Shown here piece by piece: positions 17,374 through 26,470 of a DNA stretch of 64,000 bases (positions are counted from its first letter, which is position 1; each line of letters opens with the position of its first letter). Origin of the DNA: Marmoricola sp. (GTDB lineage Bacteria; Actinomycetota; Actinomycetes; Propionibacteriales; Nocardioidaceae); contig JAOPYE010000036.1 in NCBI GenBank assembly GCA_025964775.1, positions 39,279-103,278 of the forward strand, in the 5' to 3' direction. Made by a program: the position numbers and the translations under genes. Under the pieces are notes generated by a model. That model searched no databases. It had not been told where the DNA came from and worked only from the letters and a program-made list of their open reading frames with translations.

Positions 17374-18613
17374 ACGAAGCCGGAACCGAGCGTGTCGAAA
17401 CCTGGCGAATGACCCGCTGACGGAACATCCAGAAGCGCATTGCCACGAAGCGCATCACCGTCACCGCCAGGTTCGTCACCGTCAGGACGGCGACCTCGGC
17501 AGCCGGCGGCGAGCCGTGCGGCAGCAGCAGGATCGCTCCACTCGTGGCCCCGAGGCCGATCGCGAAGACGACCAGGCCCTGGACGTGCTGGCGCAGCGCA
17601 CCCGCAACACCACGGACGCCGAAGCTGAACCGCCGGTTCGCGGCCGTGTTCGCCACCGCGGTGACCAGCAACGCGAGCAGGTTGGCAGGCAGCGCGTCGG
17701 TGACCTGGCGCAGTCCCAGGAACAAGGCAGCGTAGGCGAGCGTCGAGAGCACACCGATCAGCAGGAAGATCGCCACCTGCGATCCCAGCCGGCCGATCGC
17801 GGCGTCGTCGGAGGTGCGCCCGAGGCTGACCGCGACCTCCCGGAGCGGGAGCTGGCCGCGCGCCAGGCTGGTGCCGAGTCGCAGGACGCCCTTGAGGTCG
17901 TTGATCGCGGTCCGGACGATGTCGACCCTGCTGTCGGGGTCGTCGATCCAGTCGACGGGCACCTCGTGGATCCGCAGTCCCGCGCGCTCGGCGACCGTGA
18001 GCAGCTCGGTGTCGAAGAACCACTCCTGGTCCTTCACCAGCGGCAGCAGCTCGCGCGCTGCGTCGCGGCGGATCGCCTTGAACCCGCACTGGGCGTCGCT
18101 GAACCCGACCCGCAGGGATTGCCGCAGGATCAGGTTGTAGCTGCGCGAGATGAACTCGCGCTGGAAGCCGCGCTCGACGCGCGCCGACCCCGCCAGCCGC
18201 GAGCCGATCGCCAGGTCCGAGTGCCCGCTGATCAGCGGCGCGACCAGCGGCAGCAGGGCGCCCAGATCGGTCGACAGGTCCACGTCCATGTACACCAGCA
18301 CGTCGCTGTCCGATTTGCTCCAGACGTGCCGAAGGGCTCGACCGCGTCCCTTCTCGGCCAGGTGCTGGAGACGGACGTCGGGGTAGGTGTGGCTGAGTCG
18401 GCGCCCGATCGCCGAGGTCGAGTCGGTGGAGGCGTTGTCCGCGATCGTGATCCGGAAGGACCACGGCATCGCCAGCAGGTGATCGCGCAGCCGGTTCACC
18501 GTGGCTGCCAGCTGGACCTCCTCGTTGTGCACCGGGATGACCACGTCCAGCACCGGGGTGGTCTGGTGGCCCGCCGTGGCCAACGCCACGGCGGGCTCCT
18601 CCAGCGCACTCAC
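17282..18613 (-). CDS. GT2 glycosyltransferase fused to GtrA-like membrane domain
   Basis: 443 residues. Residues ~20-250 form a DPM1-like family 2 transferase (VVIPVHNEE, the DVDLSTD metal motif, QCGFKAIRRD, QEWFFDTELL), which charges polyprenyl phosphate with a sugar. Residues ~285-405 hold four hydrophobic helices of the GtrA type. The final ~35 residues are Arg/Pro-rich and lie antisense to tetR. GTG/ATG overlap at 18610-18613 couples it to the GT39 gene upstream. The pair resembles Bacillus YkcC/YkcB: this enzyme would load the lipid carrier and the GT39 protein use it. Confidence 0.85.
   Translation of the reverse strand: MSALEEPAVALATAGHQTTPVLDVVIPVHNEEVQLAATVNRLRDHLLAMPWSFRITIADNASTDSTSAIGRRLSHTYPDVRLQHLAEKGRGRALRHVWSKSDSDVLVYMDVDLSTDLGALLPLVAPLISGHSDLAIGSRLAGSARVERGFQREFISRSYNLILRQSLRVGFSDAQCGFKAIRRDAARELLPLVKDQEWFFDTELLTVAERAGLRIHEVPVDWIDDPDSRVDIVRTAINDLKGVLRLGTSLARGQLPLREVAVSLGRTSDDAAIGRLGSQVAIFLLIGVLSTLAYAALFLGLRQVTDALPANLLALLVTAVANTAANRRFSFGVRGVAGALRQHVQGLVVFAIGLGATSGAILLLPHGSPPAAEVAVLTVTNLAVTVMRFVAMRFWMFRQRVIRQVSTRSVPASFRPARSRAVPGPVDPAGPRGRSRAGRAPSR
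17372..17402. repeat. REP-like repeat, copy B (partial)
   Basis: GAACCGAGCGTGTCGAAACC right after the tetR stop shares 13 nt with copy A. It lies inside the antisense 3' part of the GT2 gene, whose last residues it therefore encodes. Confidence 0.45.
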
Positions 18614-20670
18614 GAGGTGCTCCCCGAGAGGTCGTAGAGGGTGATCCCGCTGACCGTCGTCGCGGTGAAGTGGGCTTCGACCCAGGCGCTGATCGCCGAG
18701 CTCGTGCTGCCGCCCGCGCTCGGACCGCCTCCACCTCCGCCTTGGCCGCCGCCGGCGATGAACCAGTGGATCTTCCCGGCCTTCACGTAGGCCTCGAACT
18801 GGGGGAGCGTCGGGCTCGGATCAGACCCGTTGAAACCACCGATCGCCATCACCGGCAGCTGCGTCGCGAGCTGGTAGCCCGACGCCGTGTTCGATCCGAT
18901 CGCGGCCGCGGCCCAGGTGAAGTTCGAGGAGTTCGAGCCGAGCGCCTTGACCAGCGCCGCGCTCGGCGTACTGGCGTTCAGCAGACCGCCTGCCTGGCCG
19001 CCGGTACGGGTGCTCCCAGCGACCTGCGTGCCTTGGCCGGGAGGTCCGCCGAAGCCGCCTGCCTGCGCACCGGTCGGGGGCTGCCCGGTTGGCAGCCGTC
19101 CGCCGAAGGCGCCGCGGAACCCGCCCGGAGCGCCACCCCGGCCACCGCCCGGTCCGCCCTGGGCGCCGGCGACCGTCGGGCCGGCGGTCGGGATCGAGCC
19201 GCTGTGCGGCGTACTGGCCGTCTCGAGTGCGTACGACGCAGGGCCGGCCAGCACCGTCGCCAGACCGAGCCCGGCAACAGCGAGCGCCCAGCGCTTCGGC
19301 ATCCGGTGCACGCCGAGCAGGCCGCCGGCCGCGACAGTGCCACCGAGGATCACCAGGACCCGCACCCACGGCACGAAGCTCGCGGACCGGTCCAGCAGCA
19401 CGTAGGCCAGCACTGCCGTGCCGGCGACGCTGGCCGCGAGCACCGCTCGGGCGATCACGTCCTGGCGTTCGCGCCACAGCGTCCAGGCGCCGATGCCGAT
19501 CAGGGCAGCGATAGCCGGGGCCAGCGCGACGGTGTAGTAGGCGTGGAAGATCCCGGCCATGAAGCTGAAGGTCAGTCCGGTCACCACCAGGGTGGTACCG
19601 AACATGACGATCGCTGCGCCGATCCTGCGGTTCGCCCGCGTCGCGGTGCGCGTCCACCACAGGGCCGCAGCTCCGAGGACGAGGGCGGCCGGCAGCAGCC
19701 AGGCGATCTGGCCGCCGACCTCGGAGCTGAAGAGCCGCCCGATGCCGGTCGCGCCCCACATGCTGCCGGTGCCACCGCCGGCACCGCCGACCGAGCCGGT
19801 CTCGTTCCCGGACAGGCGGCCGAGACCGTTGTAGCCCAGGGTCAGCTCGAGGATGGAGTTGTTCTGGGAGCCGCCGATGTACGGACGGCTCGCCGCCGGG
19901 CACAACTCGACGATCGCGACCCACCAGCCACCGGCAAGCAGCATCGCGCCGAAGGCCGCGAGCAGGTGCACGACCTTGCGCCCCCAGCTCGTCCTCGCGA
20001 ACAGCAGGTAGACGAGTGCCAGCGCGGGCAGGACCAGGAAGGCCTGCATCATCTTGGTCAGGAACGCGAGGCCGACCAGGCTGCCGGCCAGGACGAGCCA
20101 ACGCAGGGGTCGACCGGCATCGACCTTGCTGTCCTCGACCGCGCGCAGCGTCGCCGTACCAGCTCCGAGCAGCAGGAGTGCCAGCAGCGCATCGGGGTTG
20201 TTGAACCGGAACATCAGCACGGCGACCGGCGTGAGCGCCATCACCAGGCCGGCGATCAGGCCCGCGACCGCGGAGCCGGTCACACGGCGGACGGTGTGGT
20301 GGAGCAGGGCAACCGTGGCCACGCCGAACAGCGCCTGGGGGACCAGGATGCTCCAGCTCGAGAGCCCGAACACGCGCACCGAGAGCGCCATCGGCCACAG
20401 GGACAGGGGCGTCTTGTCCACGGTGATGGAGTTCGCGGCATCGGAGCTGCCGAAGAAGAAGGCCTTCCACGACTCGGAACCGGCTTGCACGGCGGCGGAG
20501 TAGAAGGAGTTGGCCCACCCCGAGGCGCCGAGGCCCCACAGGTACAGGAGCGCGGTCCCGATGAGCAGGACCACCAGCGCCGGGCGCGTCCAGGACGGAT
20601 CGGCAGGCGCTGGGGGCGTCGTCACGGTCCGCACGGGCGGCCGCTCGAGGGTGCTGGTTGTCGTCGTCAT
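18610..20670 (-). CDS. GT39-like polyprenyl-phosphate-dependent glycosyltransferase (YkcB-like)
   Basis: 686-residue polytopic membrane enzyme of the ArnT/PMT superfamily. After a short Thr-rich N-terminus come TM1 and an extracytoplasmic loop with DKTPLSLW, then about ten further helices to residue ~480. A Gly-rich linker (~500-570, rich in GGxGG and GGF) leads to a C-terminal ~100-residue domain (NASTPSAALVKALGSNSSNFTW ... VMAIGGFNGSDPSP) shared with YkcB. It transfers a sugar from polyprenyl phosphate outside the membrane. ATG 20670; acceptor unknown. Confidence 0.85.
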   Translation of the reverse strand: MTTTTSTLERPPVRTVTTPPAPADPSWTRPALVVLLIGTALLYLWGLGASGWANSFYSAAVQAGSESWKAFFFGSSDAANSITVDKTPLSLWPMALSVRVFGLSSWSILVPQALFGVATVALLHHTVRRVTGSAVAGLIAGLVMALTPVAVLMFRFNNPDALLALLLLGAGTATLRAVEDSKVDAGRPLRWLVLAGSLVGLAFLTKMMQAFLVLPALALVYLLFARTSWGRKVVHLLAAFGAMLLAGGWWVAIVELCPAASRPYIGGSQNNSILELTLGYNGLGRLSGNETGSVGGAGGGTGSMWGATGIGRLFSSEVGGQIAWLLPAALVLGAAALWWTRTATRANRRIGAAIVMFGTTLVVTGLTFSFMAGIFHAYYTVALAPAIAALIGIGAWTLWRERQDVIARAVLAASVAGTAVLAYVLLDRSASFVPWVRVLVILGGTVAAGGLLGVHRMPKRWALAVAGLGLATVLAGPASYALETASTPHSGSIPTAGPTVAGAQGGPGGGRGGAPGGFRGAFGGRLPTGQPPTGAQAGGFGGPPGQGTQVAGSTRTGGQAGGLLNASTPSAALVKALGSNSSNFTWAAAAIGSNTASGYQLATQLPVMAIGGFNGSDPSPTLPQFEAYVKAGKIHWFIAGGGQGGGGGGPSAGGSTSSAISAWVEAHFTATTVSGITLYDLSGSTS

Positions 20671-20740
20671 GCCCCGAGGTTGGCGGGGCCCGCTGCGGCG
20701 ACCGTGTGGTCAGTCTGTGCGGCTCCTATGAGCGCGAGGA

Positions 20741-21910
20741 CTATTCGTCGTTGCCGTAGATGTCCCGCGTGTAGACCTTGCCCACGACGTCGTCGAGCGC
20801 CTCGGAGCGTCGGTTGGCGACGATCACGTCGGAGCGCTTCTTGAACTCGTCGAGATCGTTGATCACCTCGGAGTTGAAGAACAGGTCGTCGCAGAAGCCT
20901 GGCTCGTAGATGATCACCTCGACGCCCTTGGCCTTGATGCGCTTCATCACGCCCTGGATCGAGGACTCCCGGAAGTTGTCCGAGCCGGCCTTCATGATCA
21001 GCCGGTAGATGCCGACGGTGCGGGGGCGGCGGCGCAGGATGTCGGCGGCGATGAAGTCCTTGCGGGTCGTGTTGGCATCGACGATCGCGCTGATCAGGTT
21101 CTGCGGCACCTCGCGGTAGTTCGCCTGGAGCTGCTTGGTGTCCTTGGGCAGGCAGTAGCCGCCGTACCCGAAGGACGGGTTGTTGTAGTGCTTGCCGATC
21201 CGGGGATCGAGGCCGACCCCCTCGATGATCTGGCGGGTGTCCAGGCCGTGGCTCAGCGCATAGGTGTCGAGCTCGTTGAAGTACGCGACCCGCAGAGCCA
21301 GGAAGGTGTTGGCGAAGAGCTTGATAGCTTCCGCCTCGGTCGACCCGGTGAAGAGCACGTCGATGTCGGGCTTGAGCGCGCCTTCGACGAGCAGCTTTGC
21401 GAAGAGGTGCGCCGGCTCGGTCTCCGACCCGATGACGATCCGCGAGGGGTACAGGTTGTCGTGCAGGGCATGGCCCTCGCGCAGGAACTCGGGGGAGAAG
21501 ATGATCGAGGCCCCCGGGTGGCGCTCGCGCACGCGCGCGGTGAAGCCGACGGGGACTGTCGACTTCACCACGATCGAGGCCTCGGGAGCGATCTCGACGA
21601 CGTCGGCGATGACGGACTCCACCGACCCGGTGTCGAAGTAGTTGGTGGCCGGGTCGTAGTTGGTCGGCGTCGCCACGACGACGTAGGCCGCACCGGCGTA
21701 GGCCTGGTGCTTGTCCAGGGTCGCGGTCAGGTCCAGGTCACGGGTGGCCAGGTAGTCCTCGAGCTCGACATCGACGATCGGGGAGCGTCGGGCGTTGATC
21801 ATCTCGACCTTCTCCGCGATCAGGTCGAGGGCCCACACCTCGTGGTGCTGGGCCAGGATGACGGCGTTGGACAAGCCGACGTAACCAGTGCCTGCGATGG
21901 CGATCTTCAC
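20741..21910 (-). CDS. UDP-glucose/UDP-sugar 6-dehydrogenase
   Basis: 389 residues converting a UDP-hexose to its uronate with 2 NAD+. N-terminal [11 protein letters not shown]ossmann motif, [16 protein letters not shown], and the catalytic Cys in [12 protein letters not shown] near residue 255. The short form (about 390 residues) is the group often found in capsule loci. GTG 21910 lies 6 nt after TAGCGT on the minus strand (21917-21922), so leaderless. It faces the GT4 gene at 22000 and would feed uronic acid to that glycan locus. Confidence 0.9.
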   Translation of the reverse strand: MKIAIAGTGYVGLSNAVILAQHHEVWALDLIAEKVEMINARRSPIVDVELEDYLATRDLDLTATLDKHQAYAGAAYVVVATPTNYDPATNYFDTGSVESVIADVVEIAPEASIVVKSTVPVGFTARVRERHPGASIIFSPEFLREGHALHDNLYPSRIVIGSETEPAHLFAKLLVEGALKPDIDVLFTGSTEAEAIKLFANTFLALRVAYFNELDTYALSHGLDTRQIIEGVGLDPRIGKHYNNPSFGYGGYCLPKDTKQLQANYREVPQNLISAIVDANTTRKDFIAADILRRRPRTVGIYRLIMKAGSDNFRESSIQGVMKRIKAKGVEVIIYEPGFCDDLFFNSEVINDLDEFKKRSDVIVANRRSEALDDVVGKVYTRDIYGNDE

Positions 21911-21999
21911 GTTTCGACGCTAGGTGACCTGGGTGTCCGGGCCGTGTCCGCGATGTAAACGGCCGTCGACCGCACCCGGCCACCAGTAGGGTGTGCGCC

Positions 22000-23136
22000 G
22001 TGCGTATCGCCCTGCTCATCAACGGCATGACCGGCTACCTCGATGCCGAGTTCCGCGCACTCGCCGACCTCGGCCACACCATCCTGCTCGTGACGCCCGG
22101 TTCCGCGGACGCATCCGTGGGCGCGATGCGCGACACCGCTTTCACGGTCCTCGACCACGCGAGCGAGTACGCCGACGTGCACGCCTGGCAGCAGGATCCG
22201 GTACCGGCCGAGCTGGTCGCGACCGTACGCGCGTTCGACCCGGACGCGGTCCTGATGACCGCCTGGAACTTCTCGAAGGCCTACCGGGCGGTGATGAAGG
22301 CCGTGCCTGCCACCACGGTCCGGATCATGTACATGGACAACCTCTGGCGGGCAGCTCCCCGCCAGTGGCTCGGACGCCTGACCCACCGCTGGTACGTCGA
22401 CAACGTCGCGGACGCCGCCCTGGTGCCGAGCGACCGCACCGAGTTCTACGCCCGCCGCCTCGGCTTCGAGCCGGCCGACATCATCCGCGGCGGCGCGGTG
22501 GGCGACACGCGCATGTTCCACTCCGAGTCCCGCACGGCAGAGGAGCTCGGCTCGCGGAGGGCGTTCCTCTCGGTCGGTCGTCTGGTCGACCACAAGGGCG
22601 CCGACGTCCTTGCTGCGGCGTACTCCCGCTACCGCGAGCTCGCTGATGACCCGTGGGACCTGCACGTGGTCGGGATCGGCCCGATGGAGGCGGTGATCGG
22701 CGCGATCCCCGGCGTCACGATGCACGGCTTCCTGCCGCCGGACGAGGTCGCCGAGCTGATGCGACAGGTCAGCTGCCTGACGCTGACCTCCCACATCGAG
22801 CCGTTCGGTGTCGTCGTCCACGAGGCAGCGGCCTCGGGGCTTCCACTGCTGGTCACCGAGTTCTCCGGGTCGGCGCCGGTGTTCGTCCAGGACGGCTACA
22901 ACGGGTGGCAGGTGACCGCCGGCCACGTCGGTCACTGGTCGCGCGCGATGCTCGAGATGAGCGGGCTGCCCCCGGCGCGGCTCGCCGAGATGTCGGAGAT
23001 CAGCCGGTCGCTGTCGCGGCGAGCCAGTCCCGCCGGATGGGCCTTGAACCTGGTCGAAGAGATCACCAGGCGTCAGGCGCGCGGCGGGGGCCGACTGCTG
23101 GCCGGCGACACACGAGCCATAACATTCCGACCCTGA
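22000..23136 (+). CDS. GT4-like glycosyltransferase
   Basis: 378 residues from GTG 22000. It has the GT-B pattern: N-terminal VRIALLINGMTGY acceptor domain, then FLSVGRLVDHKGADVL near residue 190 and the donor-site segment HIEPFGVVVHEAAASGLPLLV near 270 with the two Glu of the EX7E motif. GTG 22000 is 7 nt after TAGGGT (21987-21992) and has no ribosome site, suggesting a leaderless mRNA; GTG 21991 overlaps that hexamer. First gene of a three-gene run of surface-glycan enzymes. Linkage made is unknown. Confidence 0.82.
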   Translation: MRIALLINGMTGYLDAEFRALADLGHTILLVTPGSADASVGAMRDTAFTVLDHASEYADVHAWQQDPVPAELVATVRAFDPDAVLMTAWNFSKAYRAVMKAVPATTVRIMYMDNLWRAAPRQWLGRLTHRWYVDNVADAALVPSDRTEFYARRLGFEPADIIRGGAVGDTRMFHSESRTAEELGSRRAFLSVGRLVDHKGADVLAAAYSRYRELADDPWDLHVVGIGPMEAVIGAIPGVTMHGFLPPDEVAELMRQVSCLTLTSHIEPFGVVVHEAAASGLPLLVTEFSGSAPVFVQDGYNGWQVTAGHVGHWSRAMLEMSGLPPARLAEMSEISRSLSRRASPAGWALNLVEEITRRQARGGGRLLAGDTRAITFRP

Positions 23137-23167
23137 TCAGGGTGAAGAGTTCAGAAGGAGACCGCGC

Positions 23168-24304
23168 GTGCCGGTGACCGTCATCGTCGAGCCTGACCCG
23201 GGGGGACACCGGTTCCAGGCTGTCGCCAACGTCGCAGCCGTCGCCGGTGAGACCACCGACGTGGTGCTGCTGACCTCGCCGGGTGCGGCGTCGTCCGAGG
23301 CGTTCGACGTGTACCTGTCGGAGACCACGTTCCTCGCGGTCGAGGAGTGCTTCGACCAGATCTATCCCACCACCGAGGAGATCGCGGGGGCGATCGCGGC
23401 GAAGGCTCACGAGCTCGACGTCGAGACAGCGGTGCTGATGGACGCCGACCAGGCTCTCAAGCGCTGGTGGCTTGTCGCCCGGCGTCAGTTCAGGGGCCTC
23501 GCCCGCAAGCCGCGAATCGTGCTGATGCTGACGCGCTACCCCGCGCGGGTTCTCTGGACCGACAAAAGGGTCCTCCAGCTCCGGGTCTCCAAGGGTCTGC
23601 TCTCGATGCTGGTGCGCGCGAACGGCACCGCCCAGCATATTGCCGGCTTCGCCGGCCGGGACGACATGTCCCGTGGCTGGGTCGTCCGCCGGGCGCGCGA
23701 TCCGGAGATCTGCTCGGCGCACTCCCGGGACCGGGCCAGGCTGCGCGAGGAGCTCGGACTGCCTGCGGACCGGACGCTGGTGGGAATCTTCGGGATGATG
23801 GGGCCGGACAAGAACCCGGACATGGTCTTCGAAGCTCTCAAGGTCGCCGGGATCGACGCGGATCTTGTGCTGGCGGGCGTCTTGAAGCCCGAGGTCCAGG
23901 CCTGGGTCGACGGTCTCGACGAGGCCGATCGGGCCCGGGTCATCGTGCGACCTGGATTCCTGTCCAACGACGTCCTCGACAAGCACGTGGCTGCCGTGGA
24001 TGCCGTACCGATCGCGCAGTTCCACGGTGGTCCGAGCGGGATCATGGGCAAGGCGATGGCGGCCGGTGTTCCGGTCGTTTCGGCCGGCTCCCAGGTTCGG
24101 GCCCGGGAGATGGTGGCCACCGACAGCGGCGAGAACGCAGAGCTGAACGCCGCCAGCATCGGCGCCGCGATCACCCGGGTGCTCGCGCGCGACTGGACCG
24201 CTCCGCGGCGGAACACCGTGCCGCGTGCCAGCGCGGACGAGTTCTCGCGTAACCTGCTCGGTGTCGACGGGGAGGGACGATTCGTCGGCATGTCACGGCG
24301 TTGA
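23168..24304 (+). CDS. Glycosyltransferase, GT-B fold
   Basis: 378 residues. The N-terminus VTVIVEPDPGGHRFQAV is an acceptor-domain start and GIFGMMGPDKNPDMVFEAL near 205 begins the nucleotide-sugar domain, followed by GGPSGIMGKAMAAGVPVVSA near 285, which replaces the usual EX7E region (no second Glu evident). The donor is unknown. GTG 23168 has AGGAG 7 nt upstream. 31 nt separate it from the preceding transferase gene, so they share a transcript. Confidence 0.75.
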   Translation: MPVTVIVEPDPGGHRFQAVANVAAVAGETTDVVLLTSPGAASSEAFDVYLSETTFLAVEECFDQIYPTTEEIAGAIAAKAHELDVETAVLMDADQALKRWWLVARRQFRGLARKPRIVLMLTRYPARVLWTDKRVLQLRVSKGLLSMLVRANGTAQHIAGFAGRDDMSRGWVVRRARDPEICSAHSRDRARLREELGLPADRTLVGIFGMMGPDKNPDMVFEALKVAGIDADLVLAGVLKPEVQAWVDGLDEADRARVIVRPGFLSNDVLDKHVAAVDAVPIAQFHGGPSGIMGKAMAAGVPVVSAGSQVRAREMVATDSGENAELNAASIGAAITRVLARDWTAPRRNTVPRASADEFSRNLLGVDGEGRFVGMSRR

Positions 24305-24330
24305 ATGTGGCACTCGGGCCGACATACGGT
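24301..24330 (+). promoter_or_regulatory. Promoter candidate for the methyltransferase gene
   Basis: TTGAAT (24301-24306) and TACGGT (24325-24330) are 18 nt apart. The -35 overlaps the stop codon of the preceding glycosyltransferase, and transcription would give a ~37-nt leader before GTG 24374. Confidence 0.4.
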
Positions 24331-24373
24331 CATACTCGTTCCAGGAAATCGGGGGACTTCCGTCTAAGAAAAG

Positions 24374-25066
24374 GTGCGACCCTTGCCCTCCCTGAACCCC
24401 GCGTTCCTCCTGCGTACGCCGCGTCTCCGGACCATGATCAAGTCGACCGTGAGTGAGTTGAACACGCCGATGGCGAAGGCCCGCACCCGTCGCGTGCTGG
24501 CTGCAACGGCGCGTCCGATGAAGCTGGAGATCGGCGGTTTGCTGCAGCGGGACGGTTGGGTGGTCACCAATGTCAACGCTGTTACCCGCAACTACCTGGA
24601 CTGCACGACCCGCTGGCCGATCGAGGACGCCGCTGCGTCGTACATCTATTCCGACAACGTGATCGAGCACCTTCCGCTCGCCGCCGGGCGCGCGATGATG
24701 GCCGAGGCCTATCGGGTGCTGCAGCCGGGTGGAGTCATTCGACTGGTCACTCCGGACATCCGCAAGCACGTCGAGCTGTACCTCGCCGGGGTCTCGTCCA
24801 TCCATAGCGATGTGGCCAAGGACTACCGCGATATGGGCCTGGTCGTCGAGCACCCCATCGACCTGGTTCGGATTCCGATCGGCAGCTTCGGGCACCACGA
24901 GGGCTATGTCTACGACTTCGACGTGCTCGAACAGGAACTCAAGCGCGCGGGGTTCAACTCGATCGTGGAGTGCGGGCTCGGCGAGAGCGAGCACGACGCG
25001 CTGCGCGGACTCGACTTCCGGGTCGCCGAGGGCGGCGCCCAGATCGTGGTCGAGGCCACCCGCTGA
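24374..25066 (+). CDS. SAM-dependent methyltransferase (type 11-like)
   Basis: 230 residues. KLEIGG near residue 55 is the SAM-binding loop, NVIEHLPLAAGRAMMAEAYRVLQPGGVIRLVTPD near 95-128 is typical of class I methyltransferases acting in sugar or lipid pathways. GTG 24374 is used; an in-frame TTG at 24383 is possible and has a better-spaced AAAGG. It ends 3 nt before the convergent response regulator stop. It may methylate the locus's glycan. Confidence 0.75.
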   Translation: MRPLPSLNPAFLLRTPRLRTMIKSTVSELNTPMAKARTRRVLAATARPMKLEIGGLLQRDGWVVTNVNAVTRNYLDCTTRWPIEDAAASYIYSDNVIEHLPLAAGRAMMAEAYRVLQPGGVIRLVTPDIRKHVELYLAGVSSIHSDVAKDYRDMGLVVEHPIDLVRIPIGSFGHHEGYVYDFDVLEQELKRAGFNSIVECGLGESEHDALRGLDFRVAEGGAQIVVEATR

Positions 25067-25069
25067 GGC

Positions 25070-25801
25070 TCAGCCCTCCACGGGTTTGAGCACGTAGCCG
25101 GCCCCACGCATCGTGTGGATCATCGGCTCGCGACCTGCGTCGACCTTCTTGCGCAAGTAGGAGATGTACAGCTCGACGACATTGGCCTGTCCGCCGAAGT
25201 CGTAGTTCCAGACCCGGTCGAGGATCTGCGCCTTGGACAGGACCCGCTTCGGGTTGCGCATCAGGTAGCGGAGGAGCTCGAACTCGGTCGCGGTCAGCGA
25301 GATCGGCGAGCCGGCCCGCGAGACGTCGTGGCTGTCCTCGTCCAGGACCAGGTCACCGACGGCCAGGACCGAGTGGTCGGCGGTCTGCTGGGCGCCGGCA
25401 CGACGCATCAGGGCGCGCAGTCGGGCCACCACCTCCTCGAGCGCGAACGGCTTGGTCACGTAGTCGTCACCGCCGGCGGTGAGACCGGCGACCCGGTCCT
25501 CCACGGCGTCGCGCGCGGTCAGGAACAGCACCGGTACGTCGTCAGCGTCGGCGCGCAGCTTGCGCAGCACCTCCATGCCGTCGAAGTCGGGCAGCATCAT
25601 GTCCAGCACGATCGCGTCCGGGTCGAACTTGCGGGCGGCAGCGACCGCCTTGGTGCCGGTGTGGGCCACCTCGACGTCCCAGCCTTCGTAGCGCAGGGCC
25701 ATCCGCAGCAGCTCGGCGATGTTGACCTCGTCGTCGACGACGAGGACACGGACGGGGGTGCCGTCGATCCGGGTCAGTTCAGGTCCACGCGCAGTGCTCA
25801 T
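25070..25801 (-). CDS. PhoP-like response regulator (OmpR/PhoB family), no kinase adjacent
   Basis: 243 residues. Receiver domain with acidic pair D23/D24, phosphoacceptor D67 (VLDMMLPDF) and TKPF Lys near 116; winged-helix effector at ~140-240 ending MIHTMRGAGYVLKP. The stretch GGDDYVTKPFALEEVVARLR is close to Mycobacterium tuberculosis PhoP. No histidine kinase gene lies on either side: upstream is a small divergent membrane-protein gene and downstream a methyltransferase. It probably binds the two direct-repeat sites at 25845-25918 and so controls itself and the divergent gene. Confidence 0.88.
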   Translation of the reverse strand: MSTARGPELTRIDGTPVRVLVVDDEVNIAELLRMALRYEGWDVEVAHTGTKAVAAARKFDPDAIVLDMMLPDFDGMEVLRKLRADADDVPVLFLTARDAVEDRVAGLTAGGDDYVTKPFALEEVVARLRALMRRAGAQQTADHSVLAVGDLVLDEDSHDVSRAGSPISLTATEFELLRYLMRNPKRVLSKAQILDRVWNYDFGGQANVVELYISYLRKKVDAGREPMIHTMRGAGYVLKPVEG

Positions 25802-25844
25802 GGATCAAGGGTCGCTCACGAGATCGGGCAACTGCCATGGATCT

Positions 25845-25862
25845 GCTGTGTGAAACCTGTGA
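25845..25862 (-). promoter_or_regulatory. PhoP-type box, regulator side
   Basis: Read on the minus strand: TCACAGG, 4-nt gap, ACACAGC. This is one mismatch per half from the M. tuberculosis PhoP consensus (TCACAGC-N4-TCACAGC). It lies 44 nt upstream of the regulator start. Confidence 0.65.
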
Positions 25863-25900
25863 ACGTGGGAGCCGGCACCTGTGCCCTACTCGTGGCGAAA

Positions 25901-25918
25901 TCACAGGTGCGTGACAGG
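25901..25918 (+). promoter_or_regulatory. PhoP-type box, membrane-protein side
   Basis: TCACAGG, 4-nt gap (TGCG), TGACAGG: two direct 7-mers with 11-bp period, 22 nt before the ATG at 25941. A lone half-site (GCACAGG on the minus strand) lies between the two boxes near 25877. Confidence 0.65.
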
Positions 25919-25940
25919 TTCGGGGCGCATTCTGGTCCTC

Positions 25941-26363
25941 ATGGAAGAGATCACGCCCGAGAACACCCCCGCCGAGACCCCGGCGGAGATCACGGCTGAG
26001 GCCGTGCCACCGGCAGCGCCCGAGGTTGCCGTGCCGGCGCCGGCACGCGTGCCGGGACCCCGTCTGCGTGACCAGGTGTGGTCCTTCCGCTCGCTGCTGG
26101 CTGTCGGCATCGCGTCGTTGCTCCTCGGTGGAGCCGGCGGGGCCGGGATCGTGGCCGCGACCAATGGTGACGGCCACGGCGACCGCTTCGCGCGGTTCGC
26201 GGGCGGTCCGGACGGTCGGCGCGGACCGGGCTTCGGCCACTTCGGGGGCGGCTACGGCTTCAATGGCGGCCCCGGCGGCTTCATCGCCCCCCAGAAGGGT
26301 CAGCAGAACGGACCGACAGGCCCCGGCCCGGTGCCCGCAACGCCGAGCAGCCCAGCGGGCTAG
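25941..26363 (+). CDS. Single-pass membrane protein with Gly-rich tail
   Basis: 140 residues. The first ~50 are acidic and Pro/Ala/Thr-rich, one hydrophobic helix follows (LLAVGIASLLLGGAGGAGIVA, residues ~52-72), then a Gly/Phe/Pro-rich C-terminal part presumably outside the membrane. No family recognised. ATG 25941 lies 22 nt after a PhoP-type box and the gene is divergent from the PhoP-like regulator, so it is a probable member of that regulon. Confidence 0.7.
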   Translation: MEEITPENTPAETPAEITAEAVPPAAPEVAVPAPARVPGPRLRDQVWSFRSLLAVGIASLLLGGAGGAGIVAATNGDGHGDRFARFAGGPDGRRGPGFGHFGGGYGFNGGPGGFIAPQKGQQNGPTGPGPVPATPSSPAG

Positions 26364-26410
26364 ACCCCGGCCGGACCAGTCCCTCAGACCCCCCGGACGA
26401 GGGACCGGAC

Positions 26411-26446
26411 GACGGGCCCGCGACACCTGAGTGGCGCGGGCCCGTC
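26411..26446. terminator. Hairpin between the membrane-protein gene and hrpA
   Basis: Perfect 12-bp stem GACGGGCCCGCG (26411-26422) and its complement (26435-26446) with a 12-nt loop. It is followed by GGGGTT, not a U-run, so termination may be weak or of the GC-hairpin type seen in actinobacteria. Confidence 0.6.
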
Positions 26447-26470
26447 GGGGTTCGTCAGACTGGGGGTGTT

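Noticed and set aside
18670..20844. 724-residue plus-strand ORF
   Set aside because: Antisense of the GT39 membrane protein; high-GC frame artefact.
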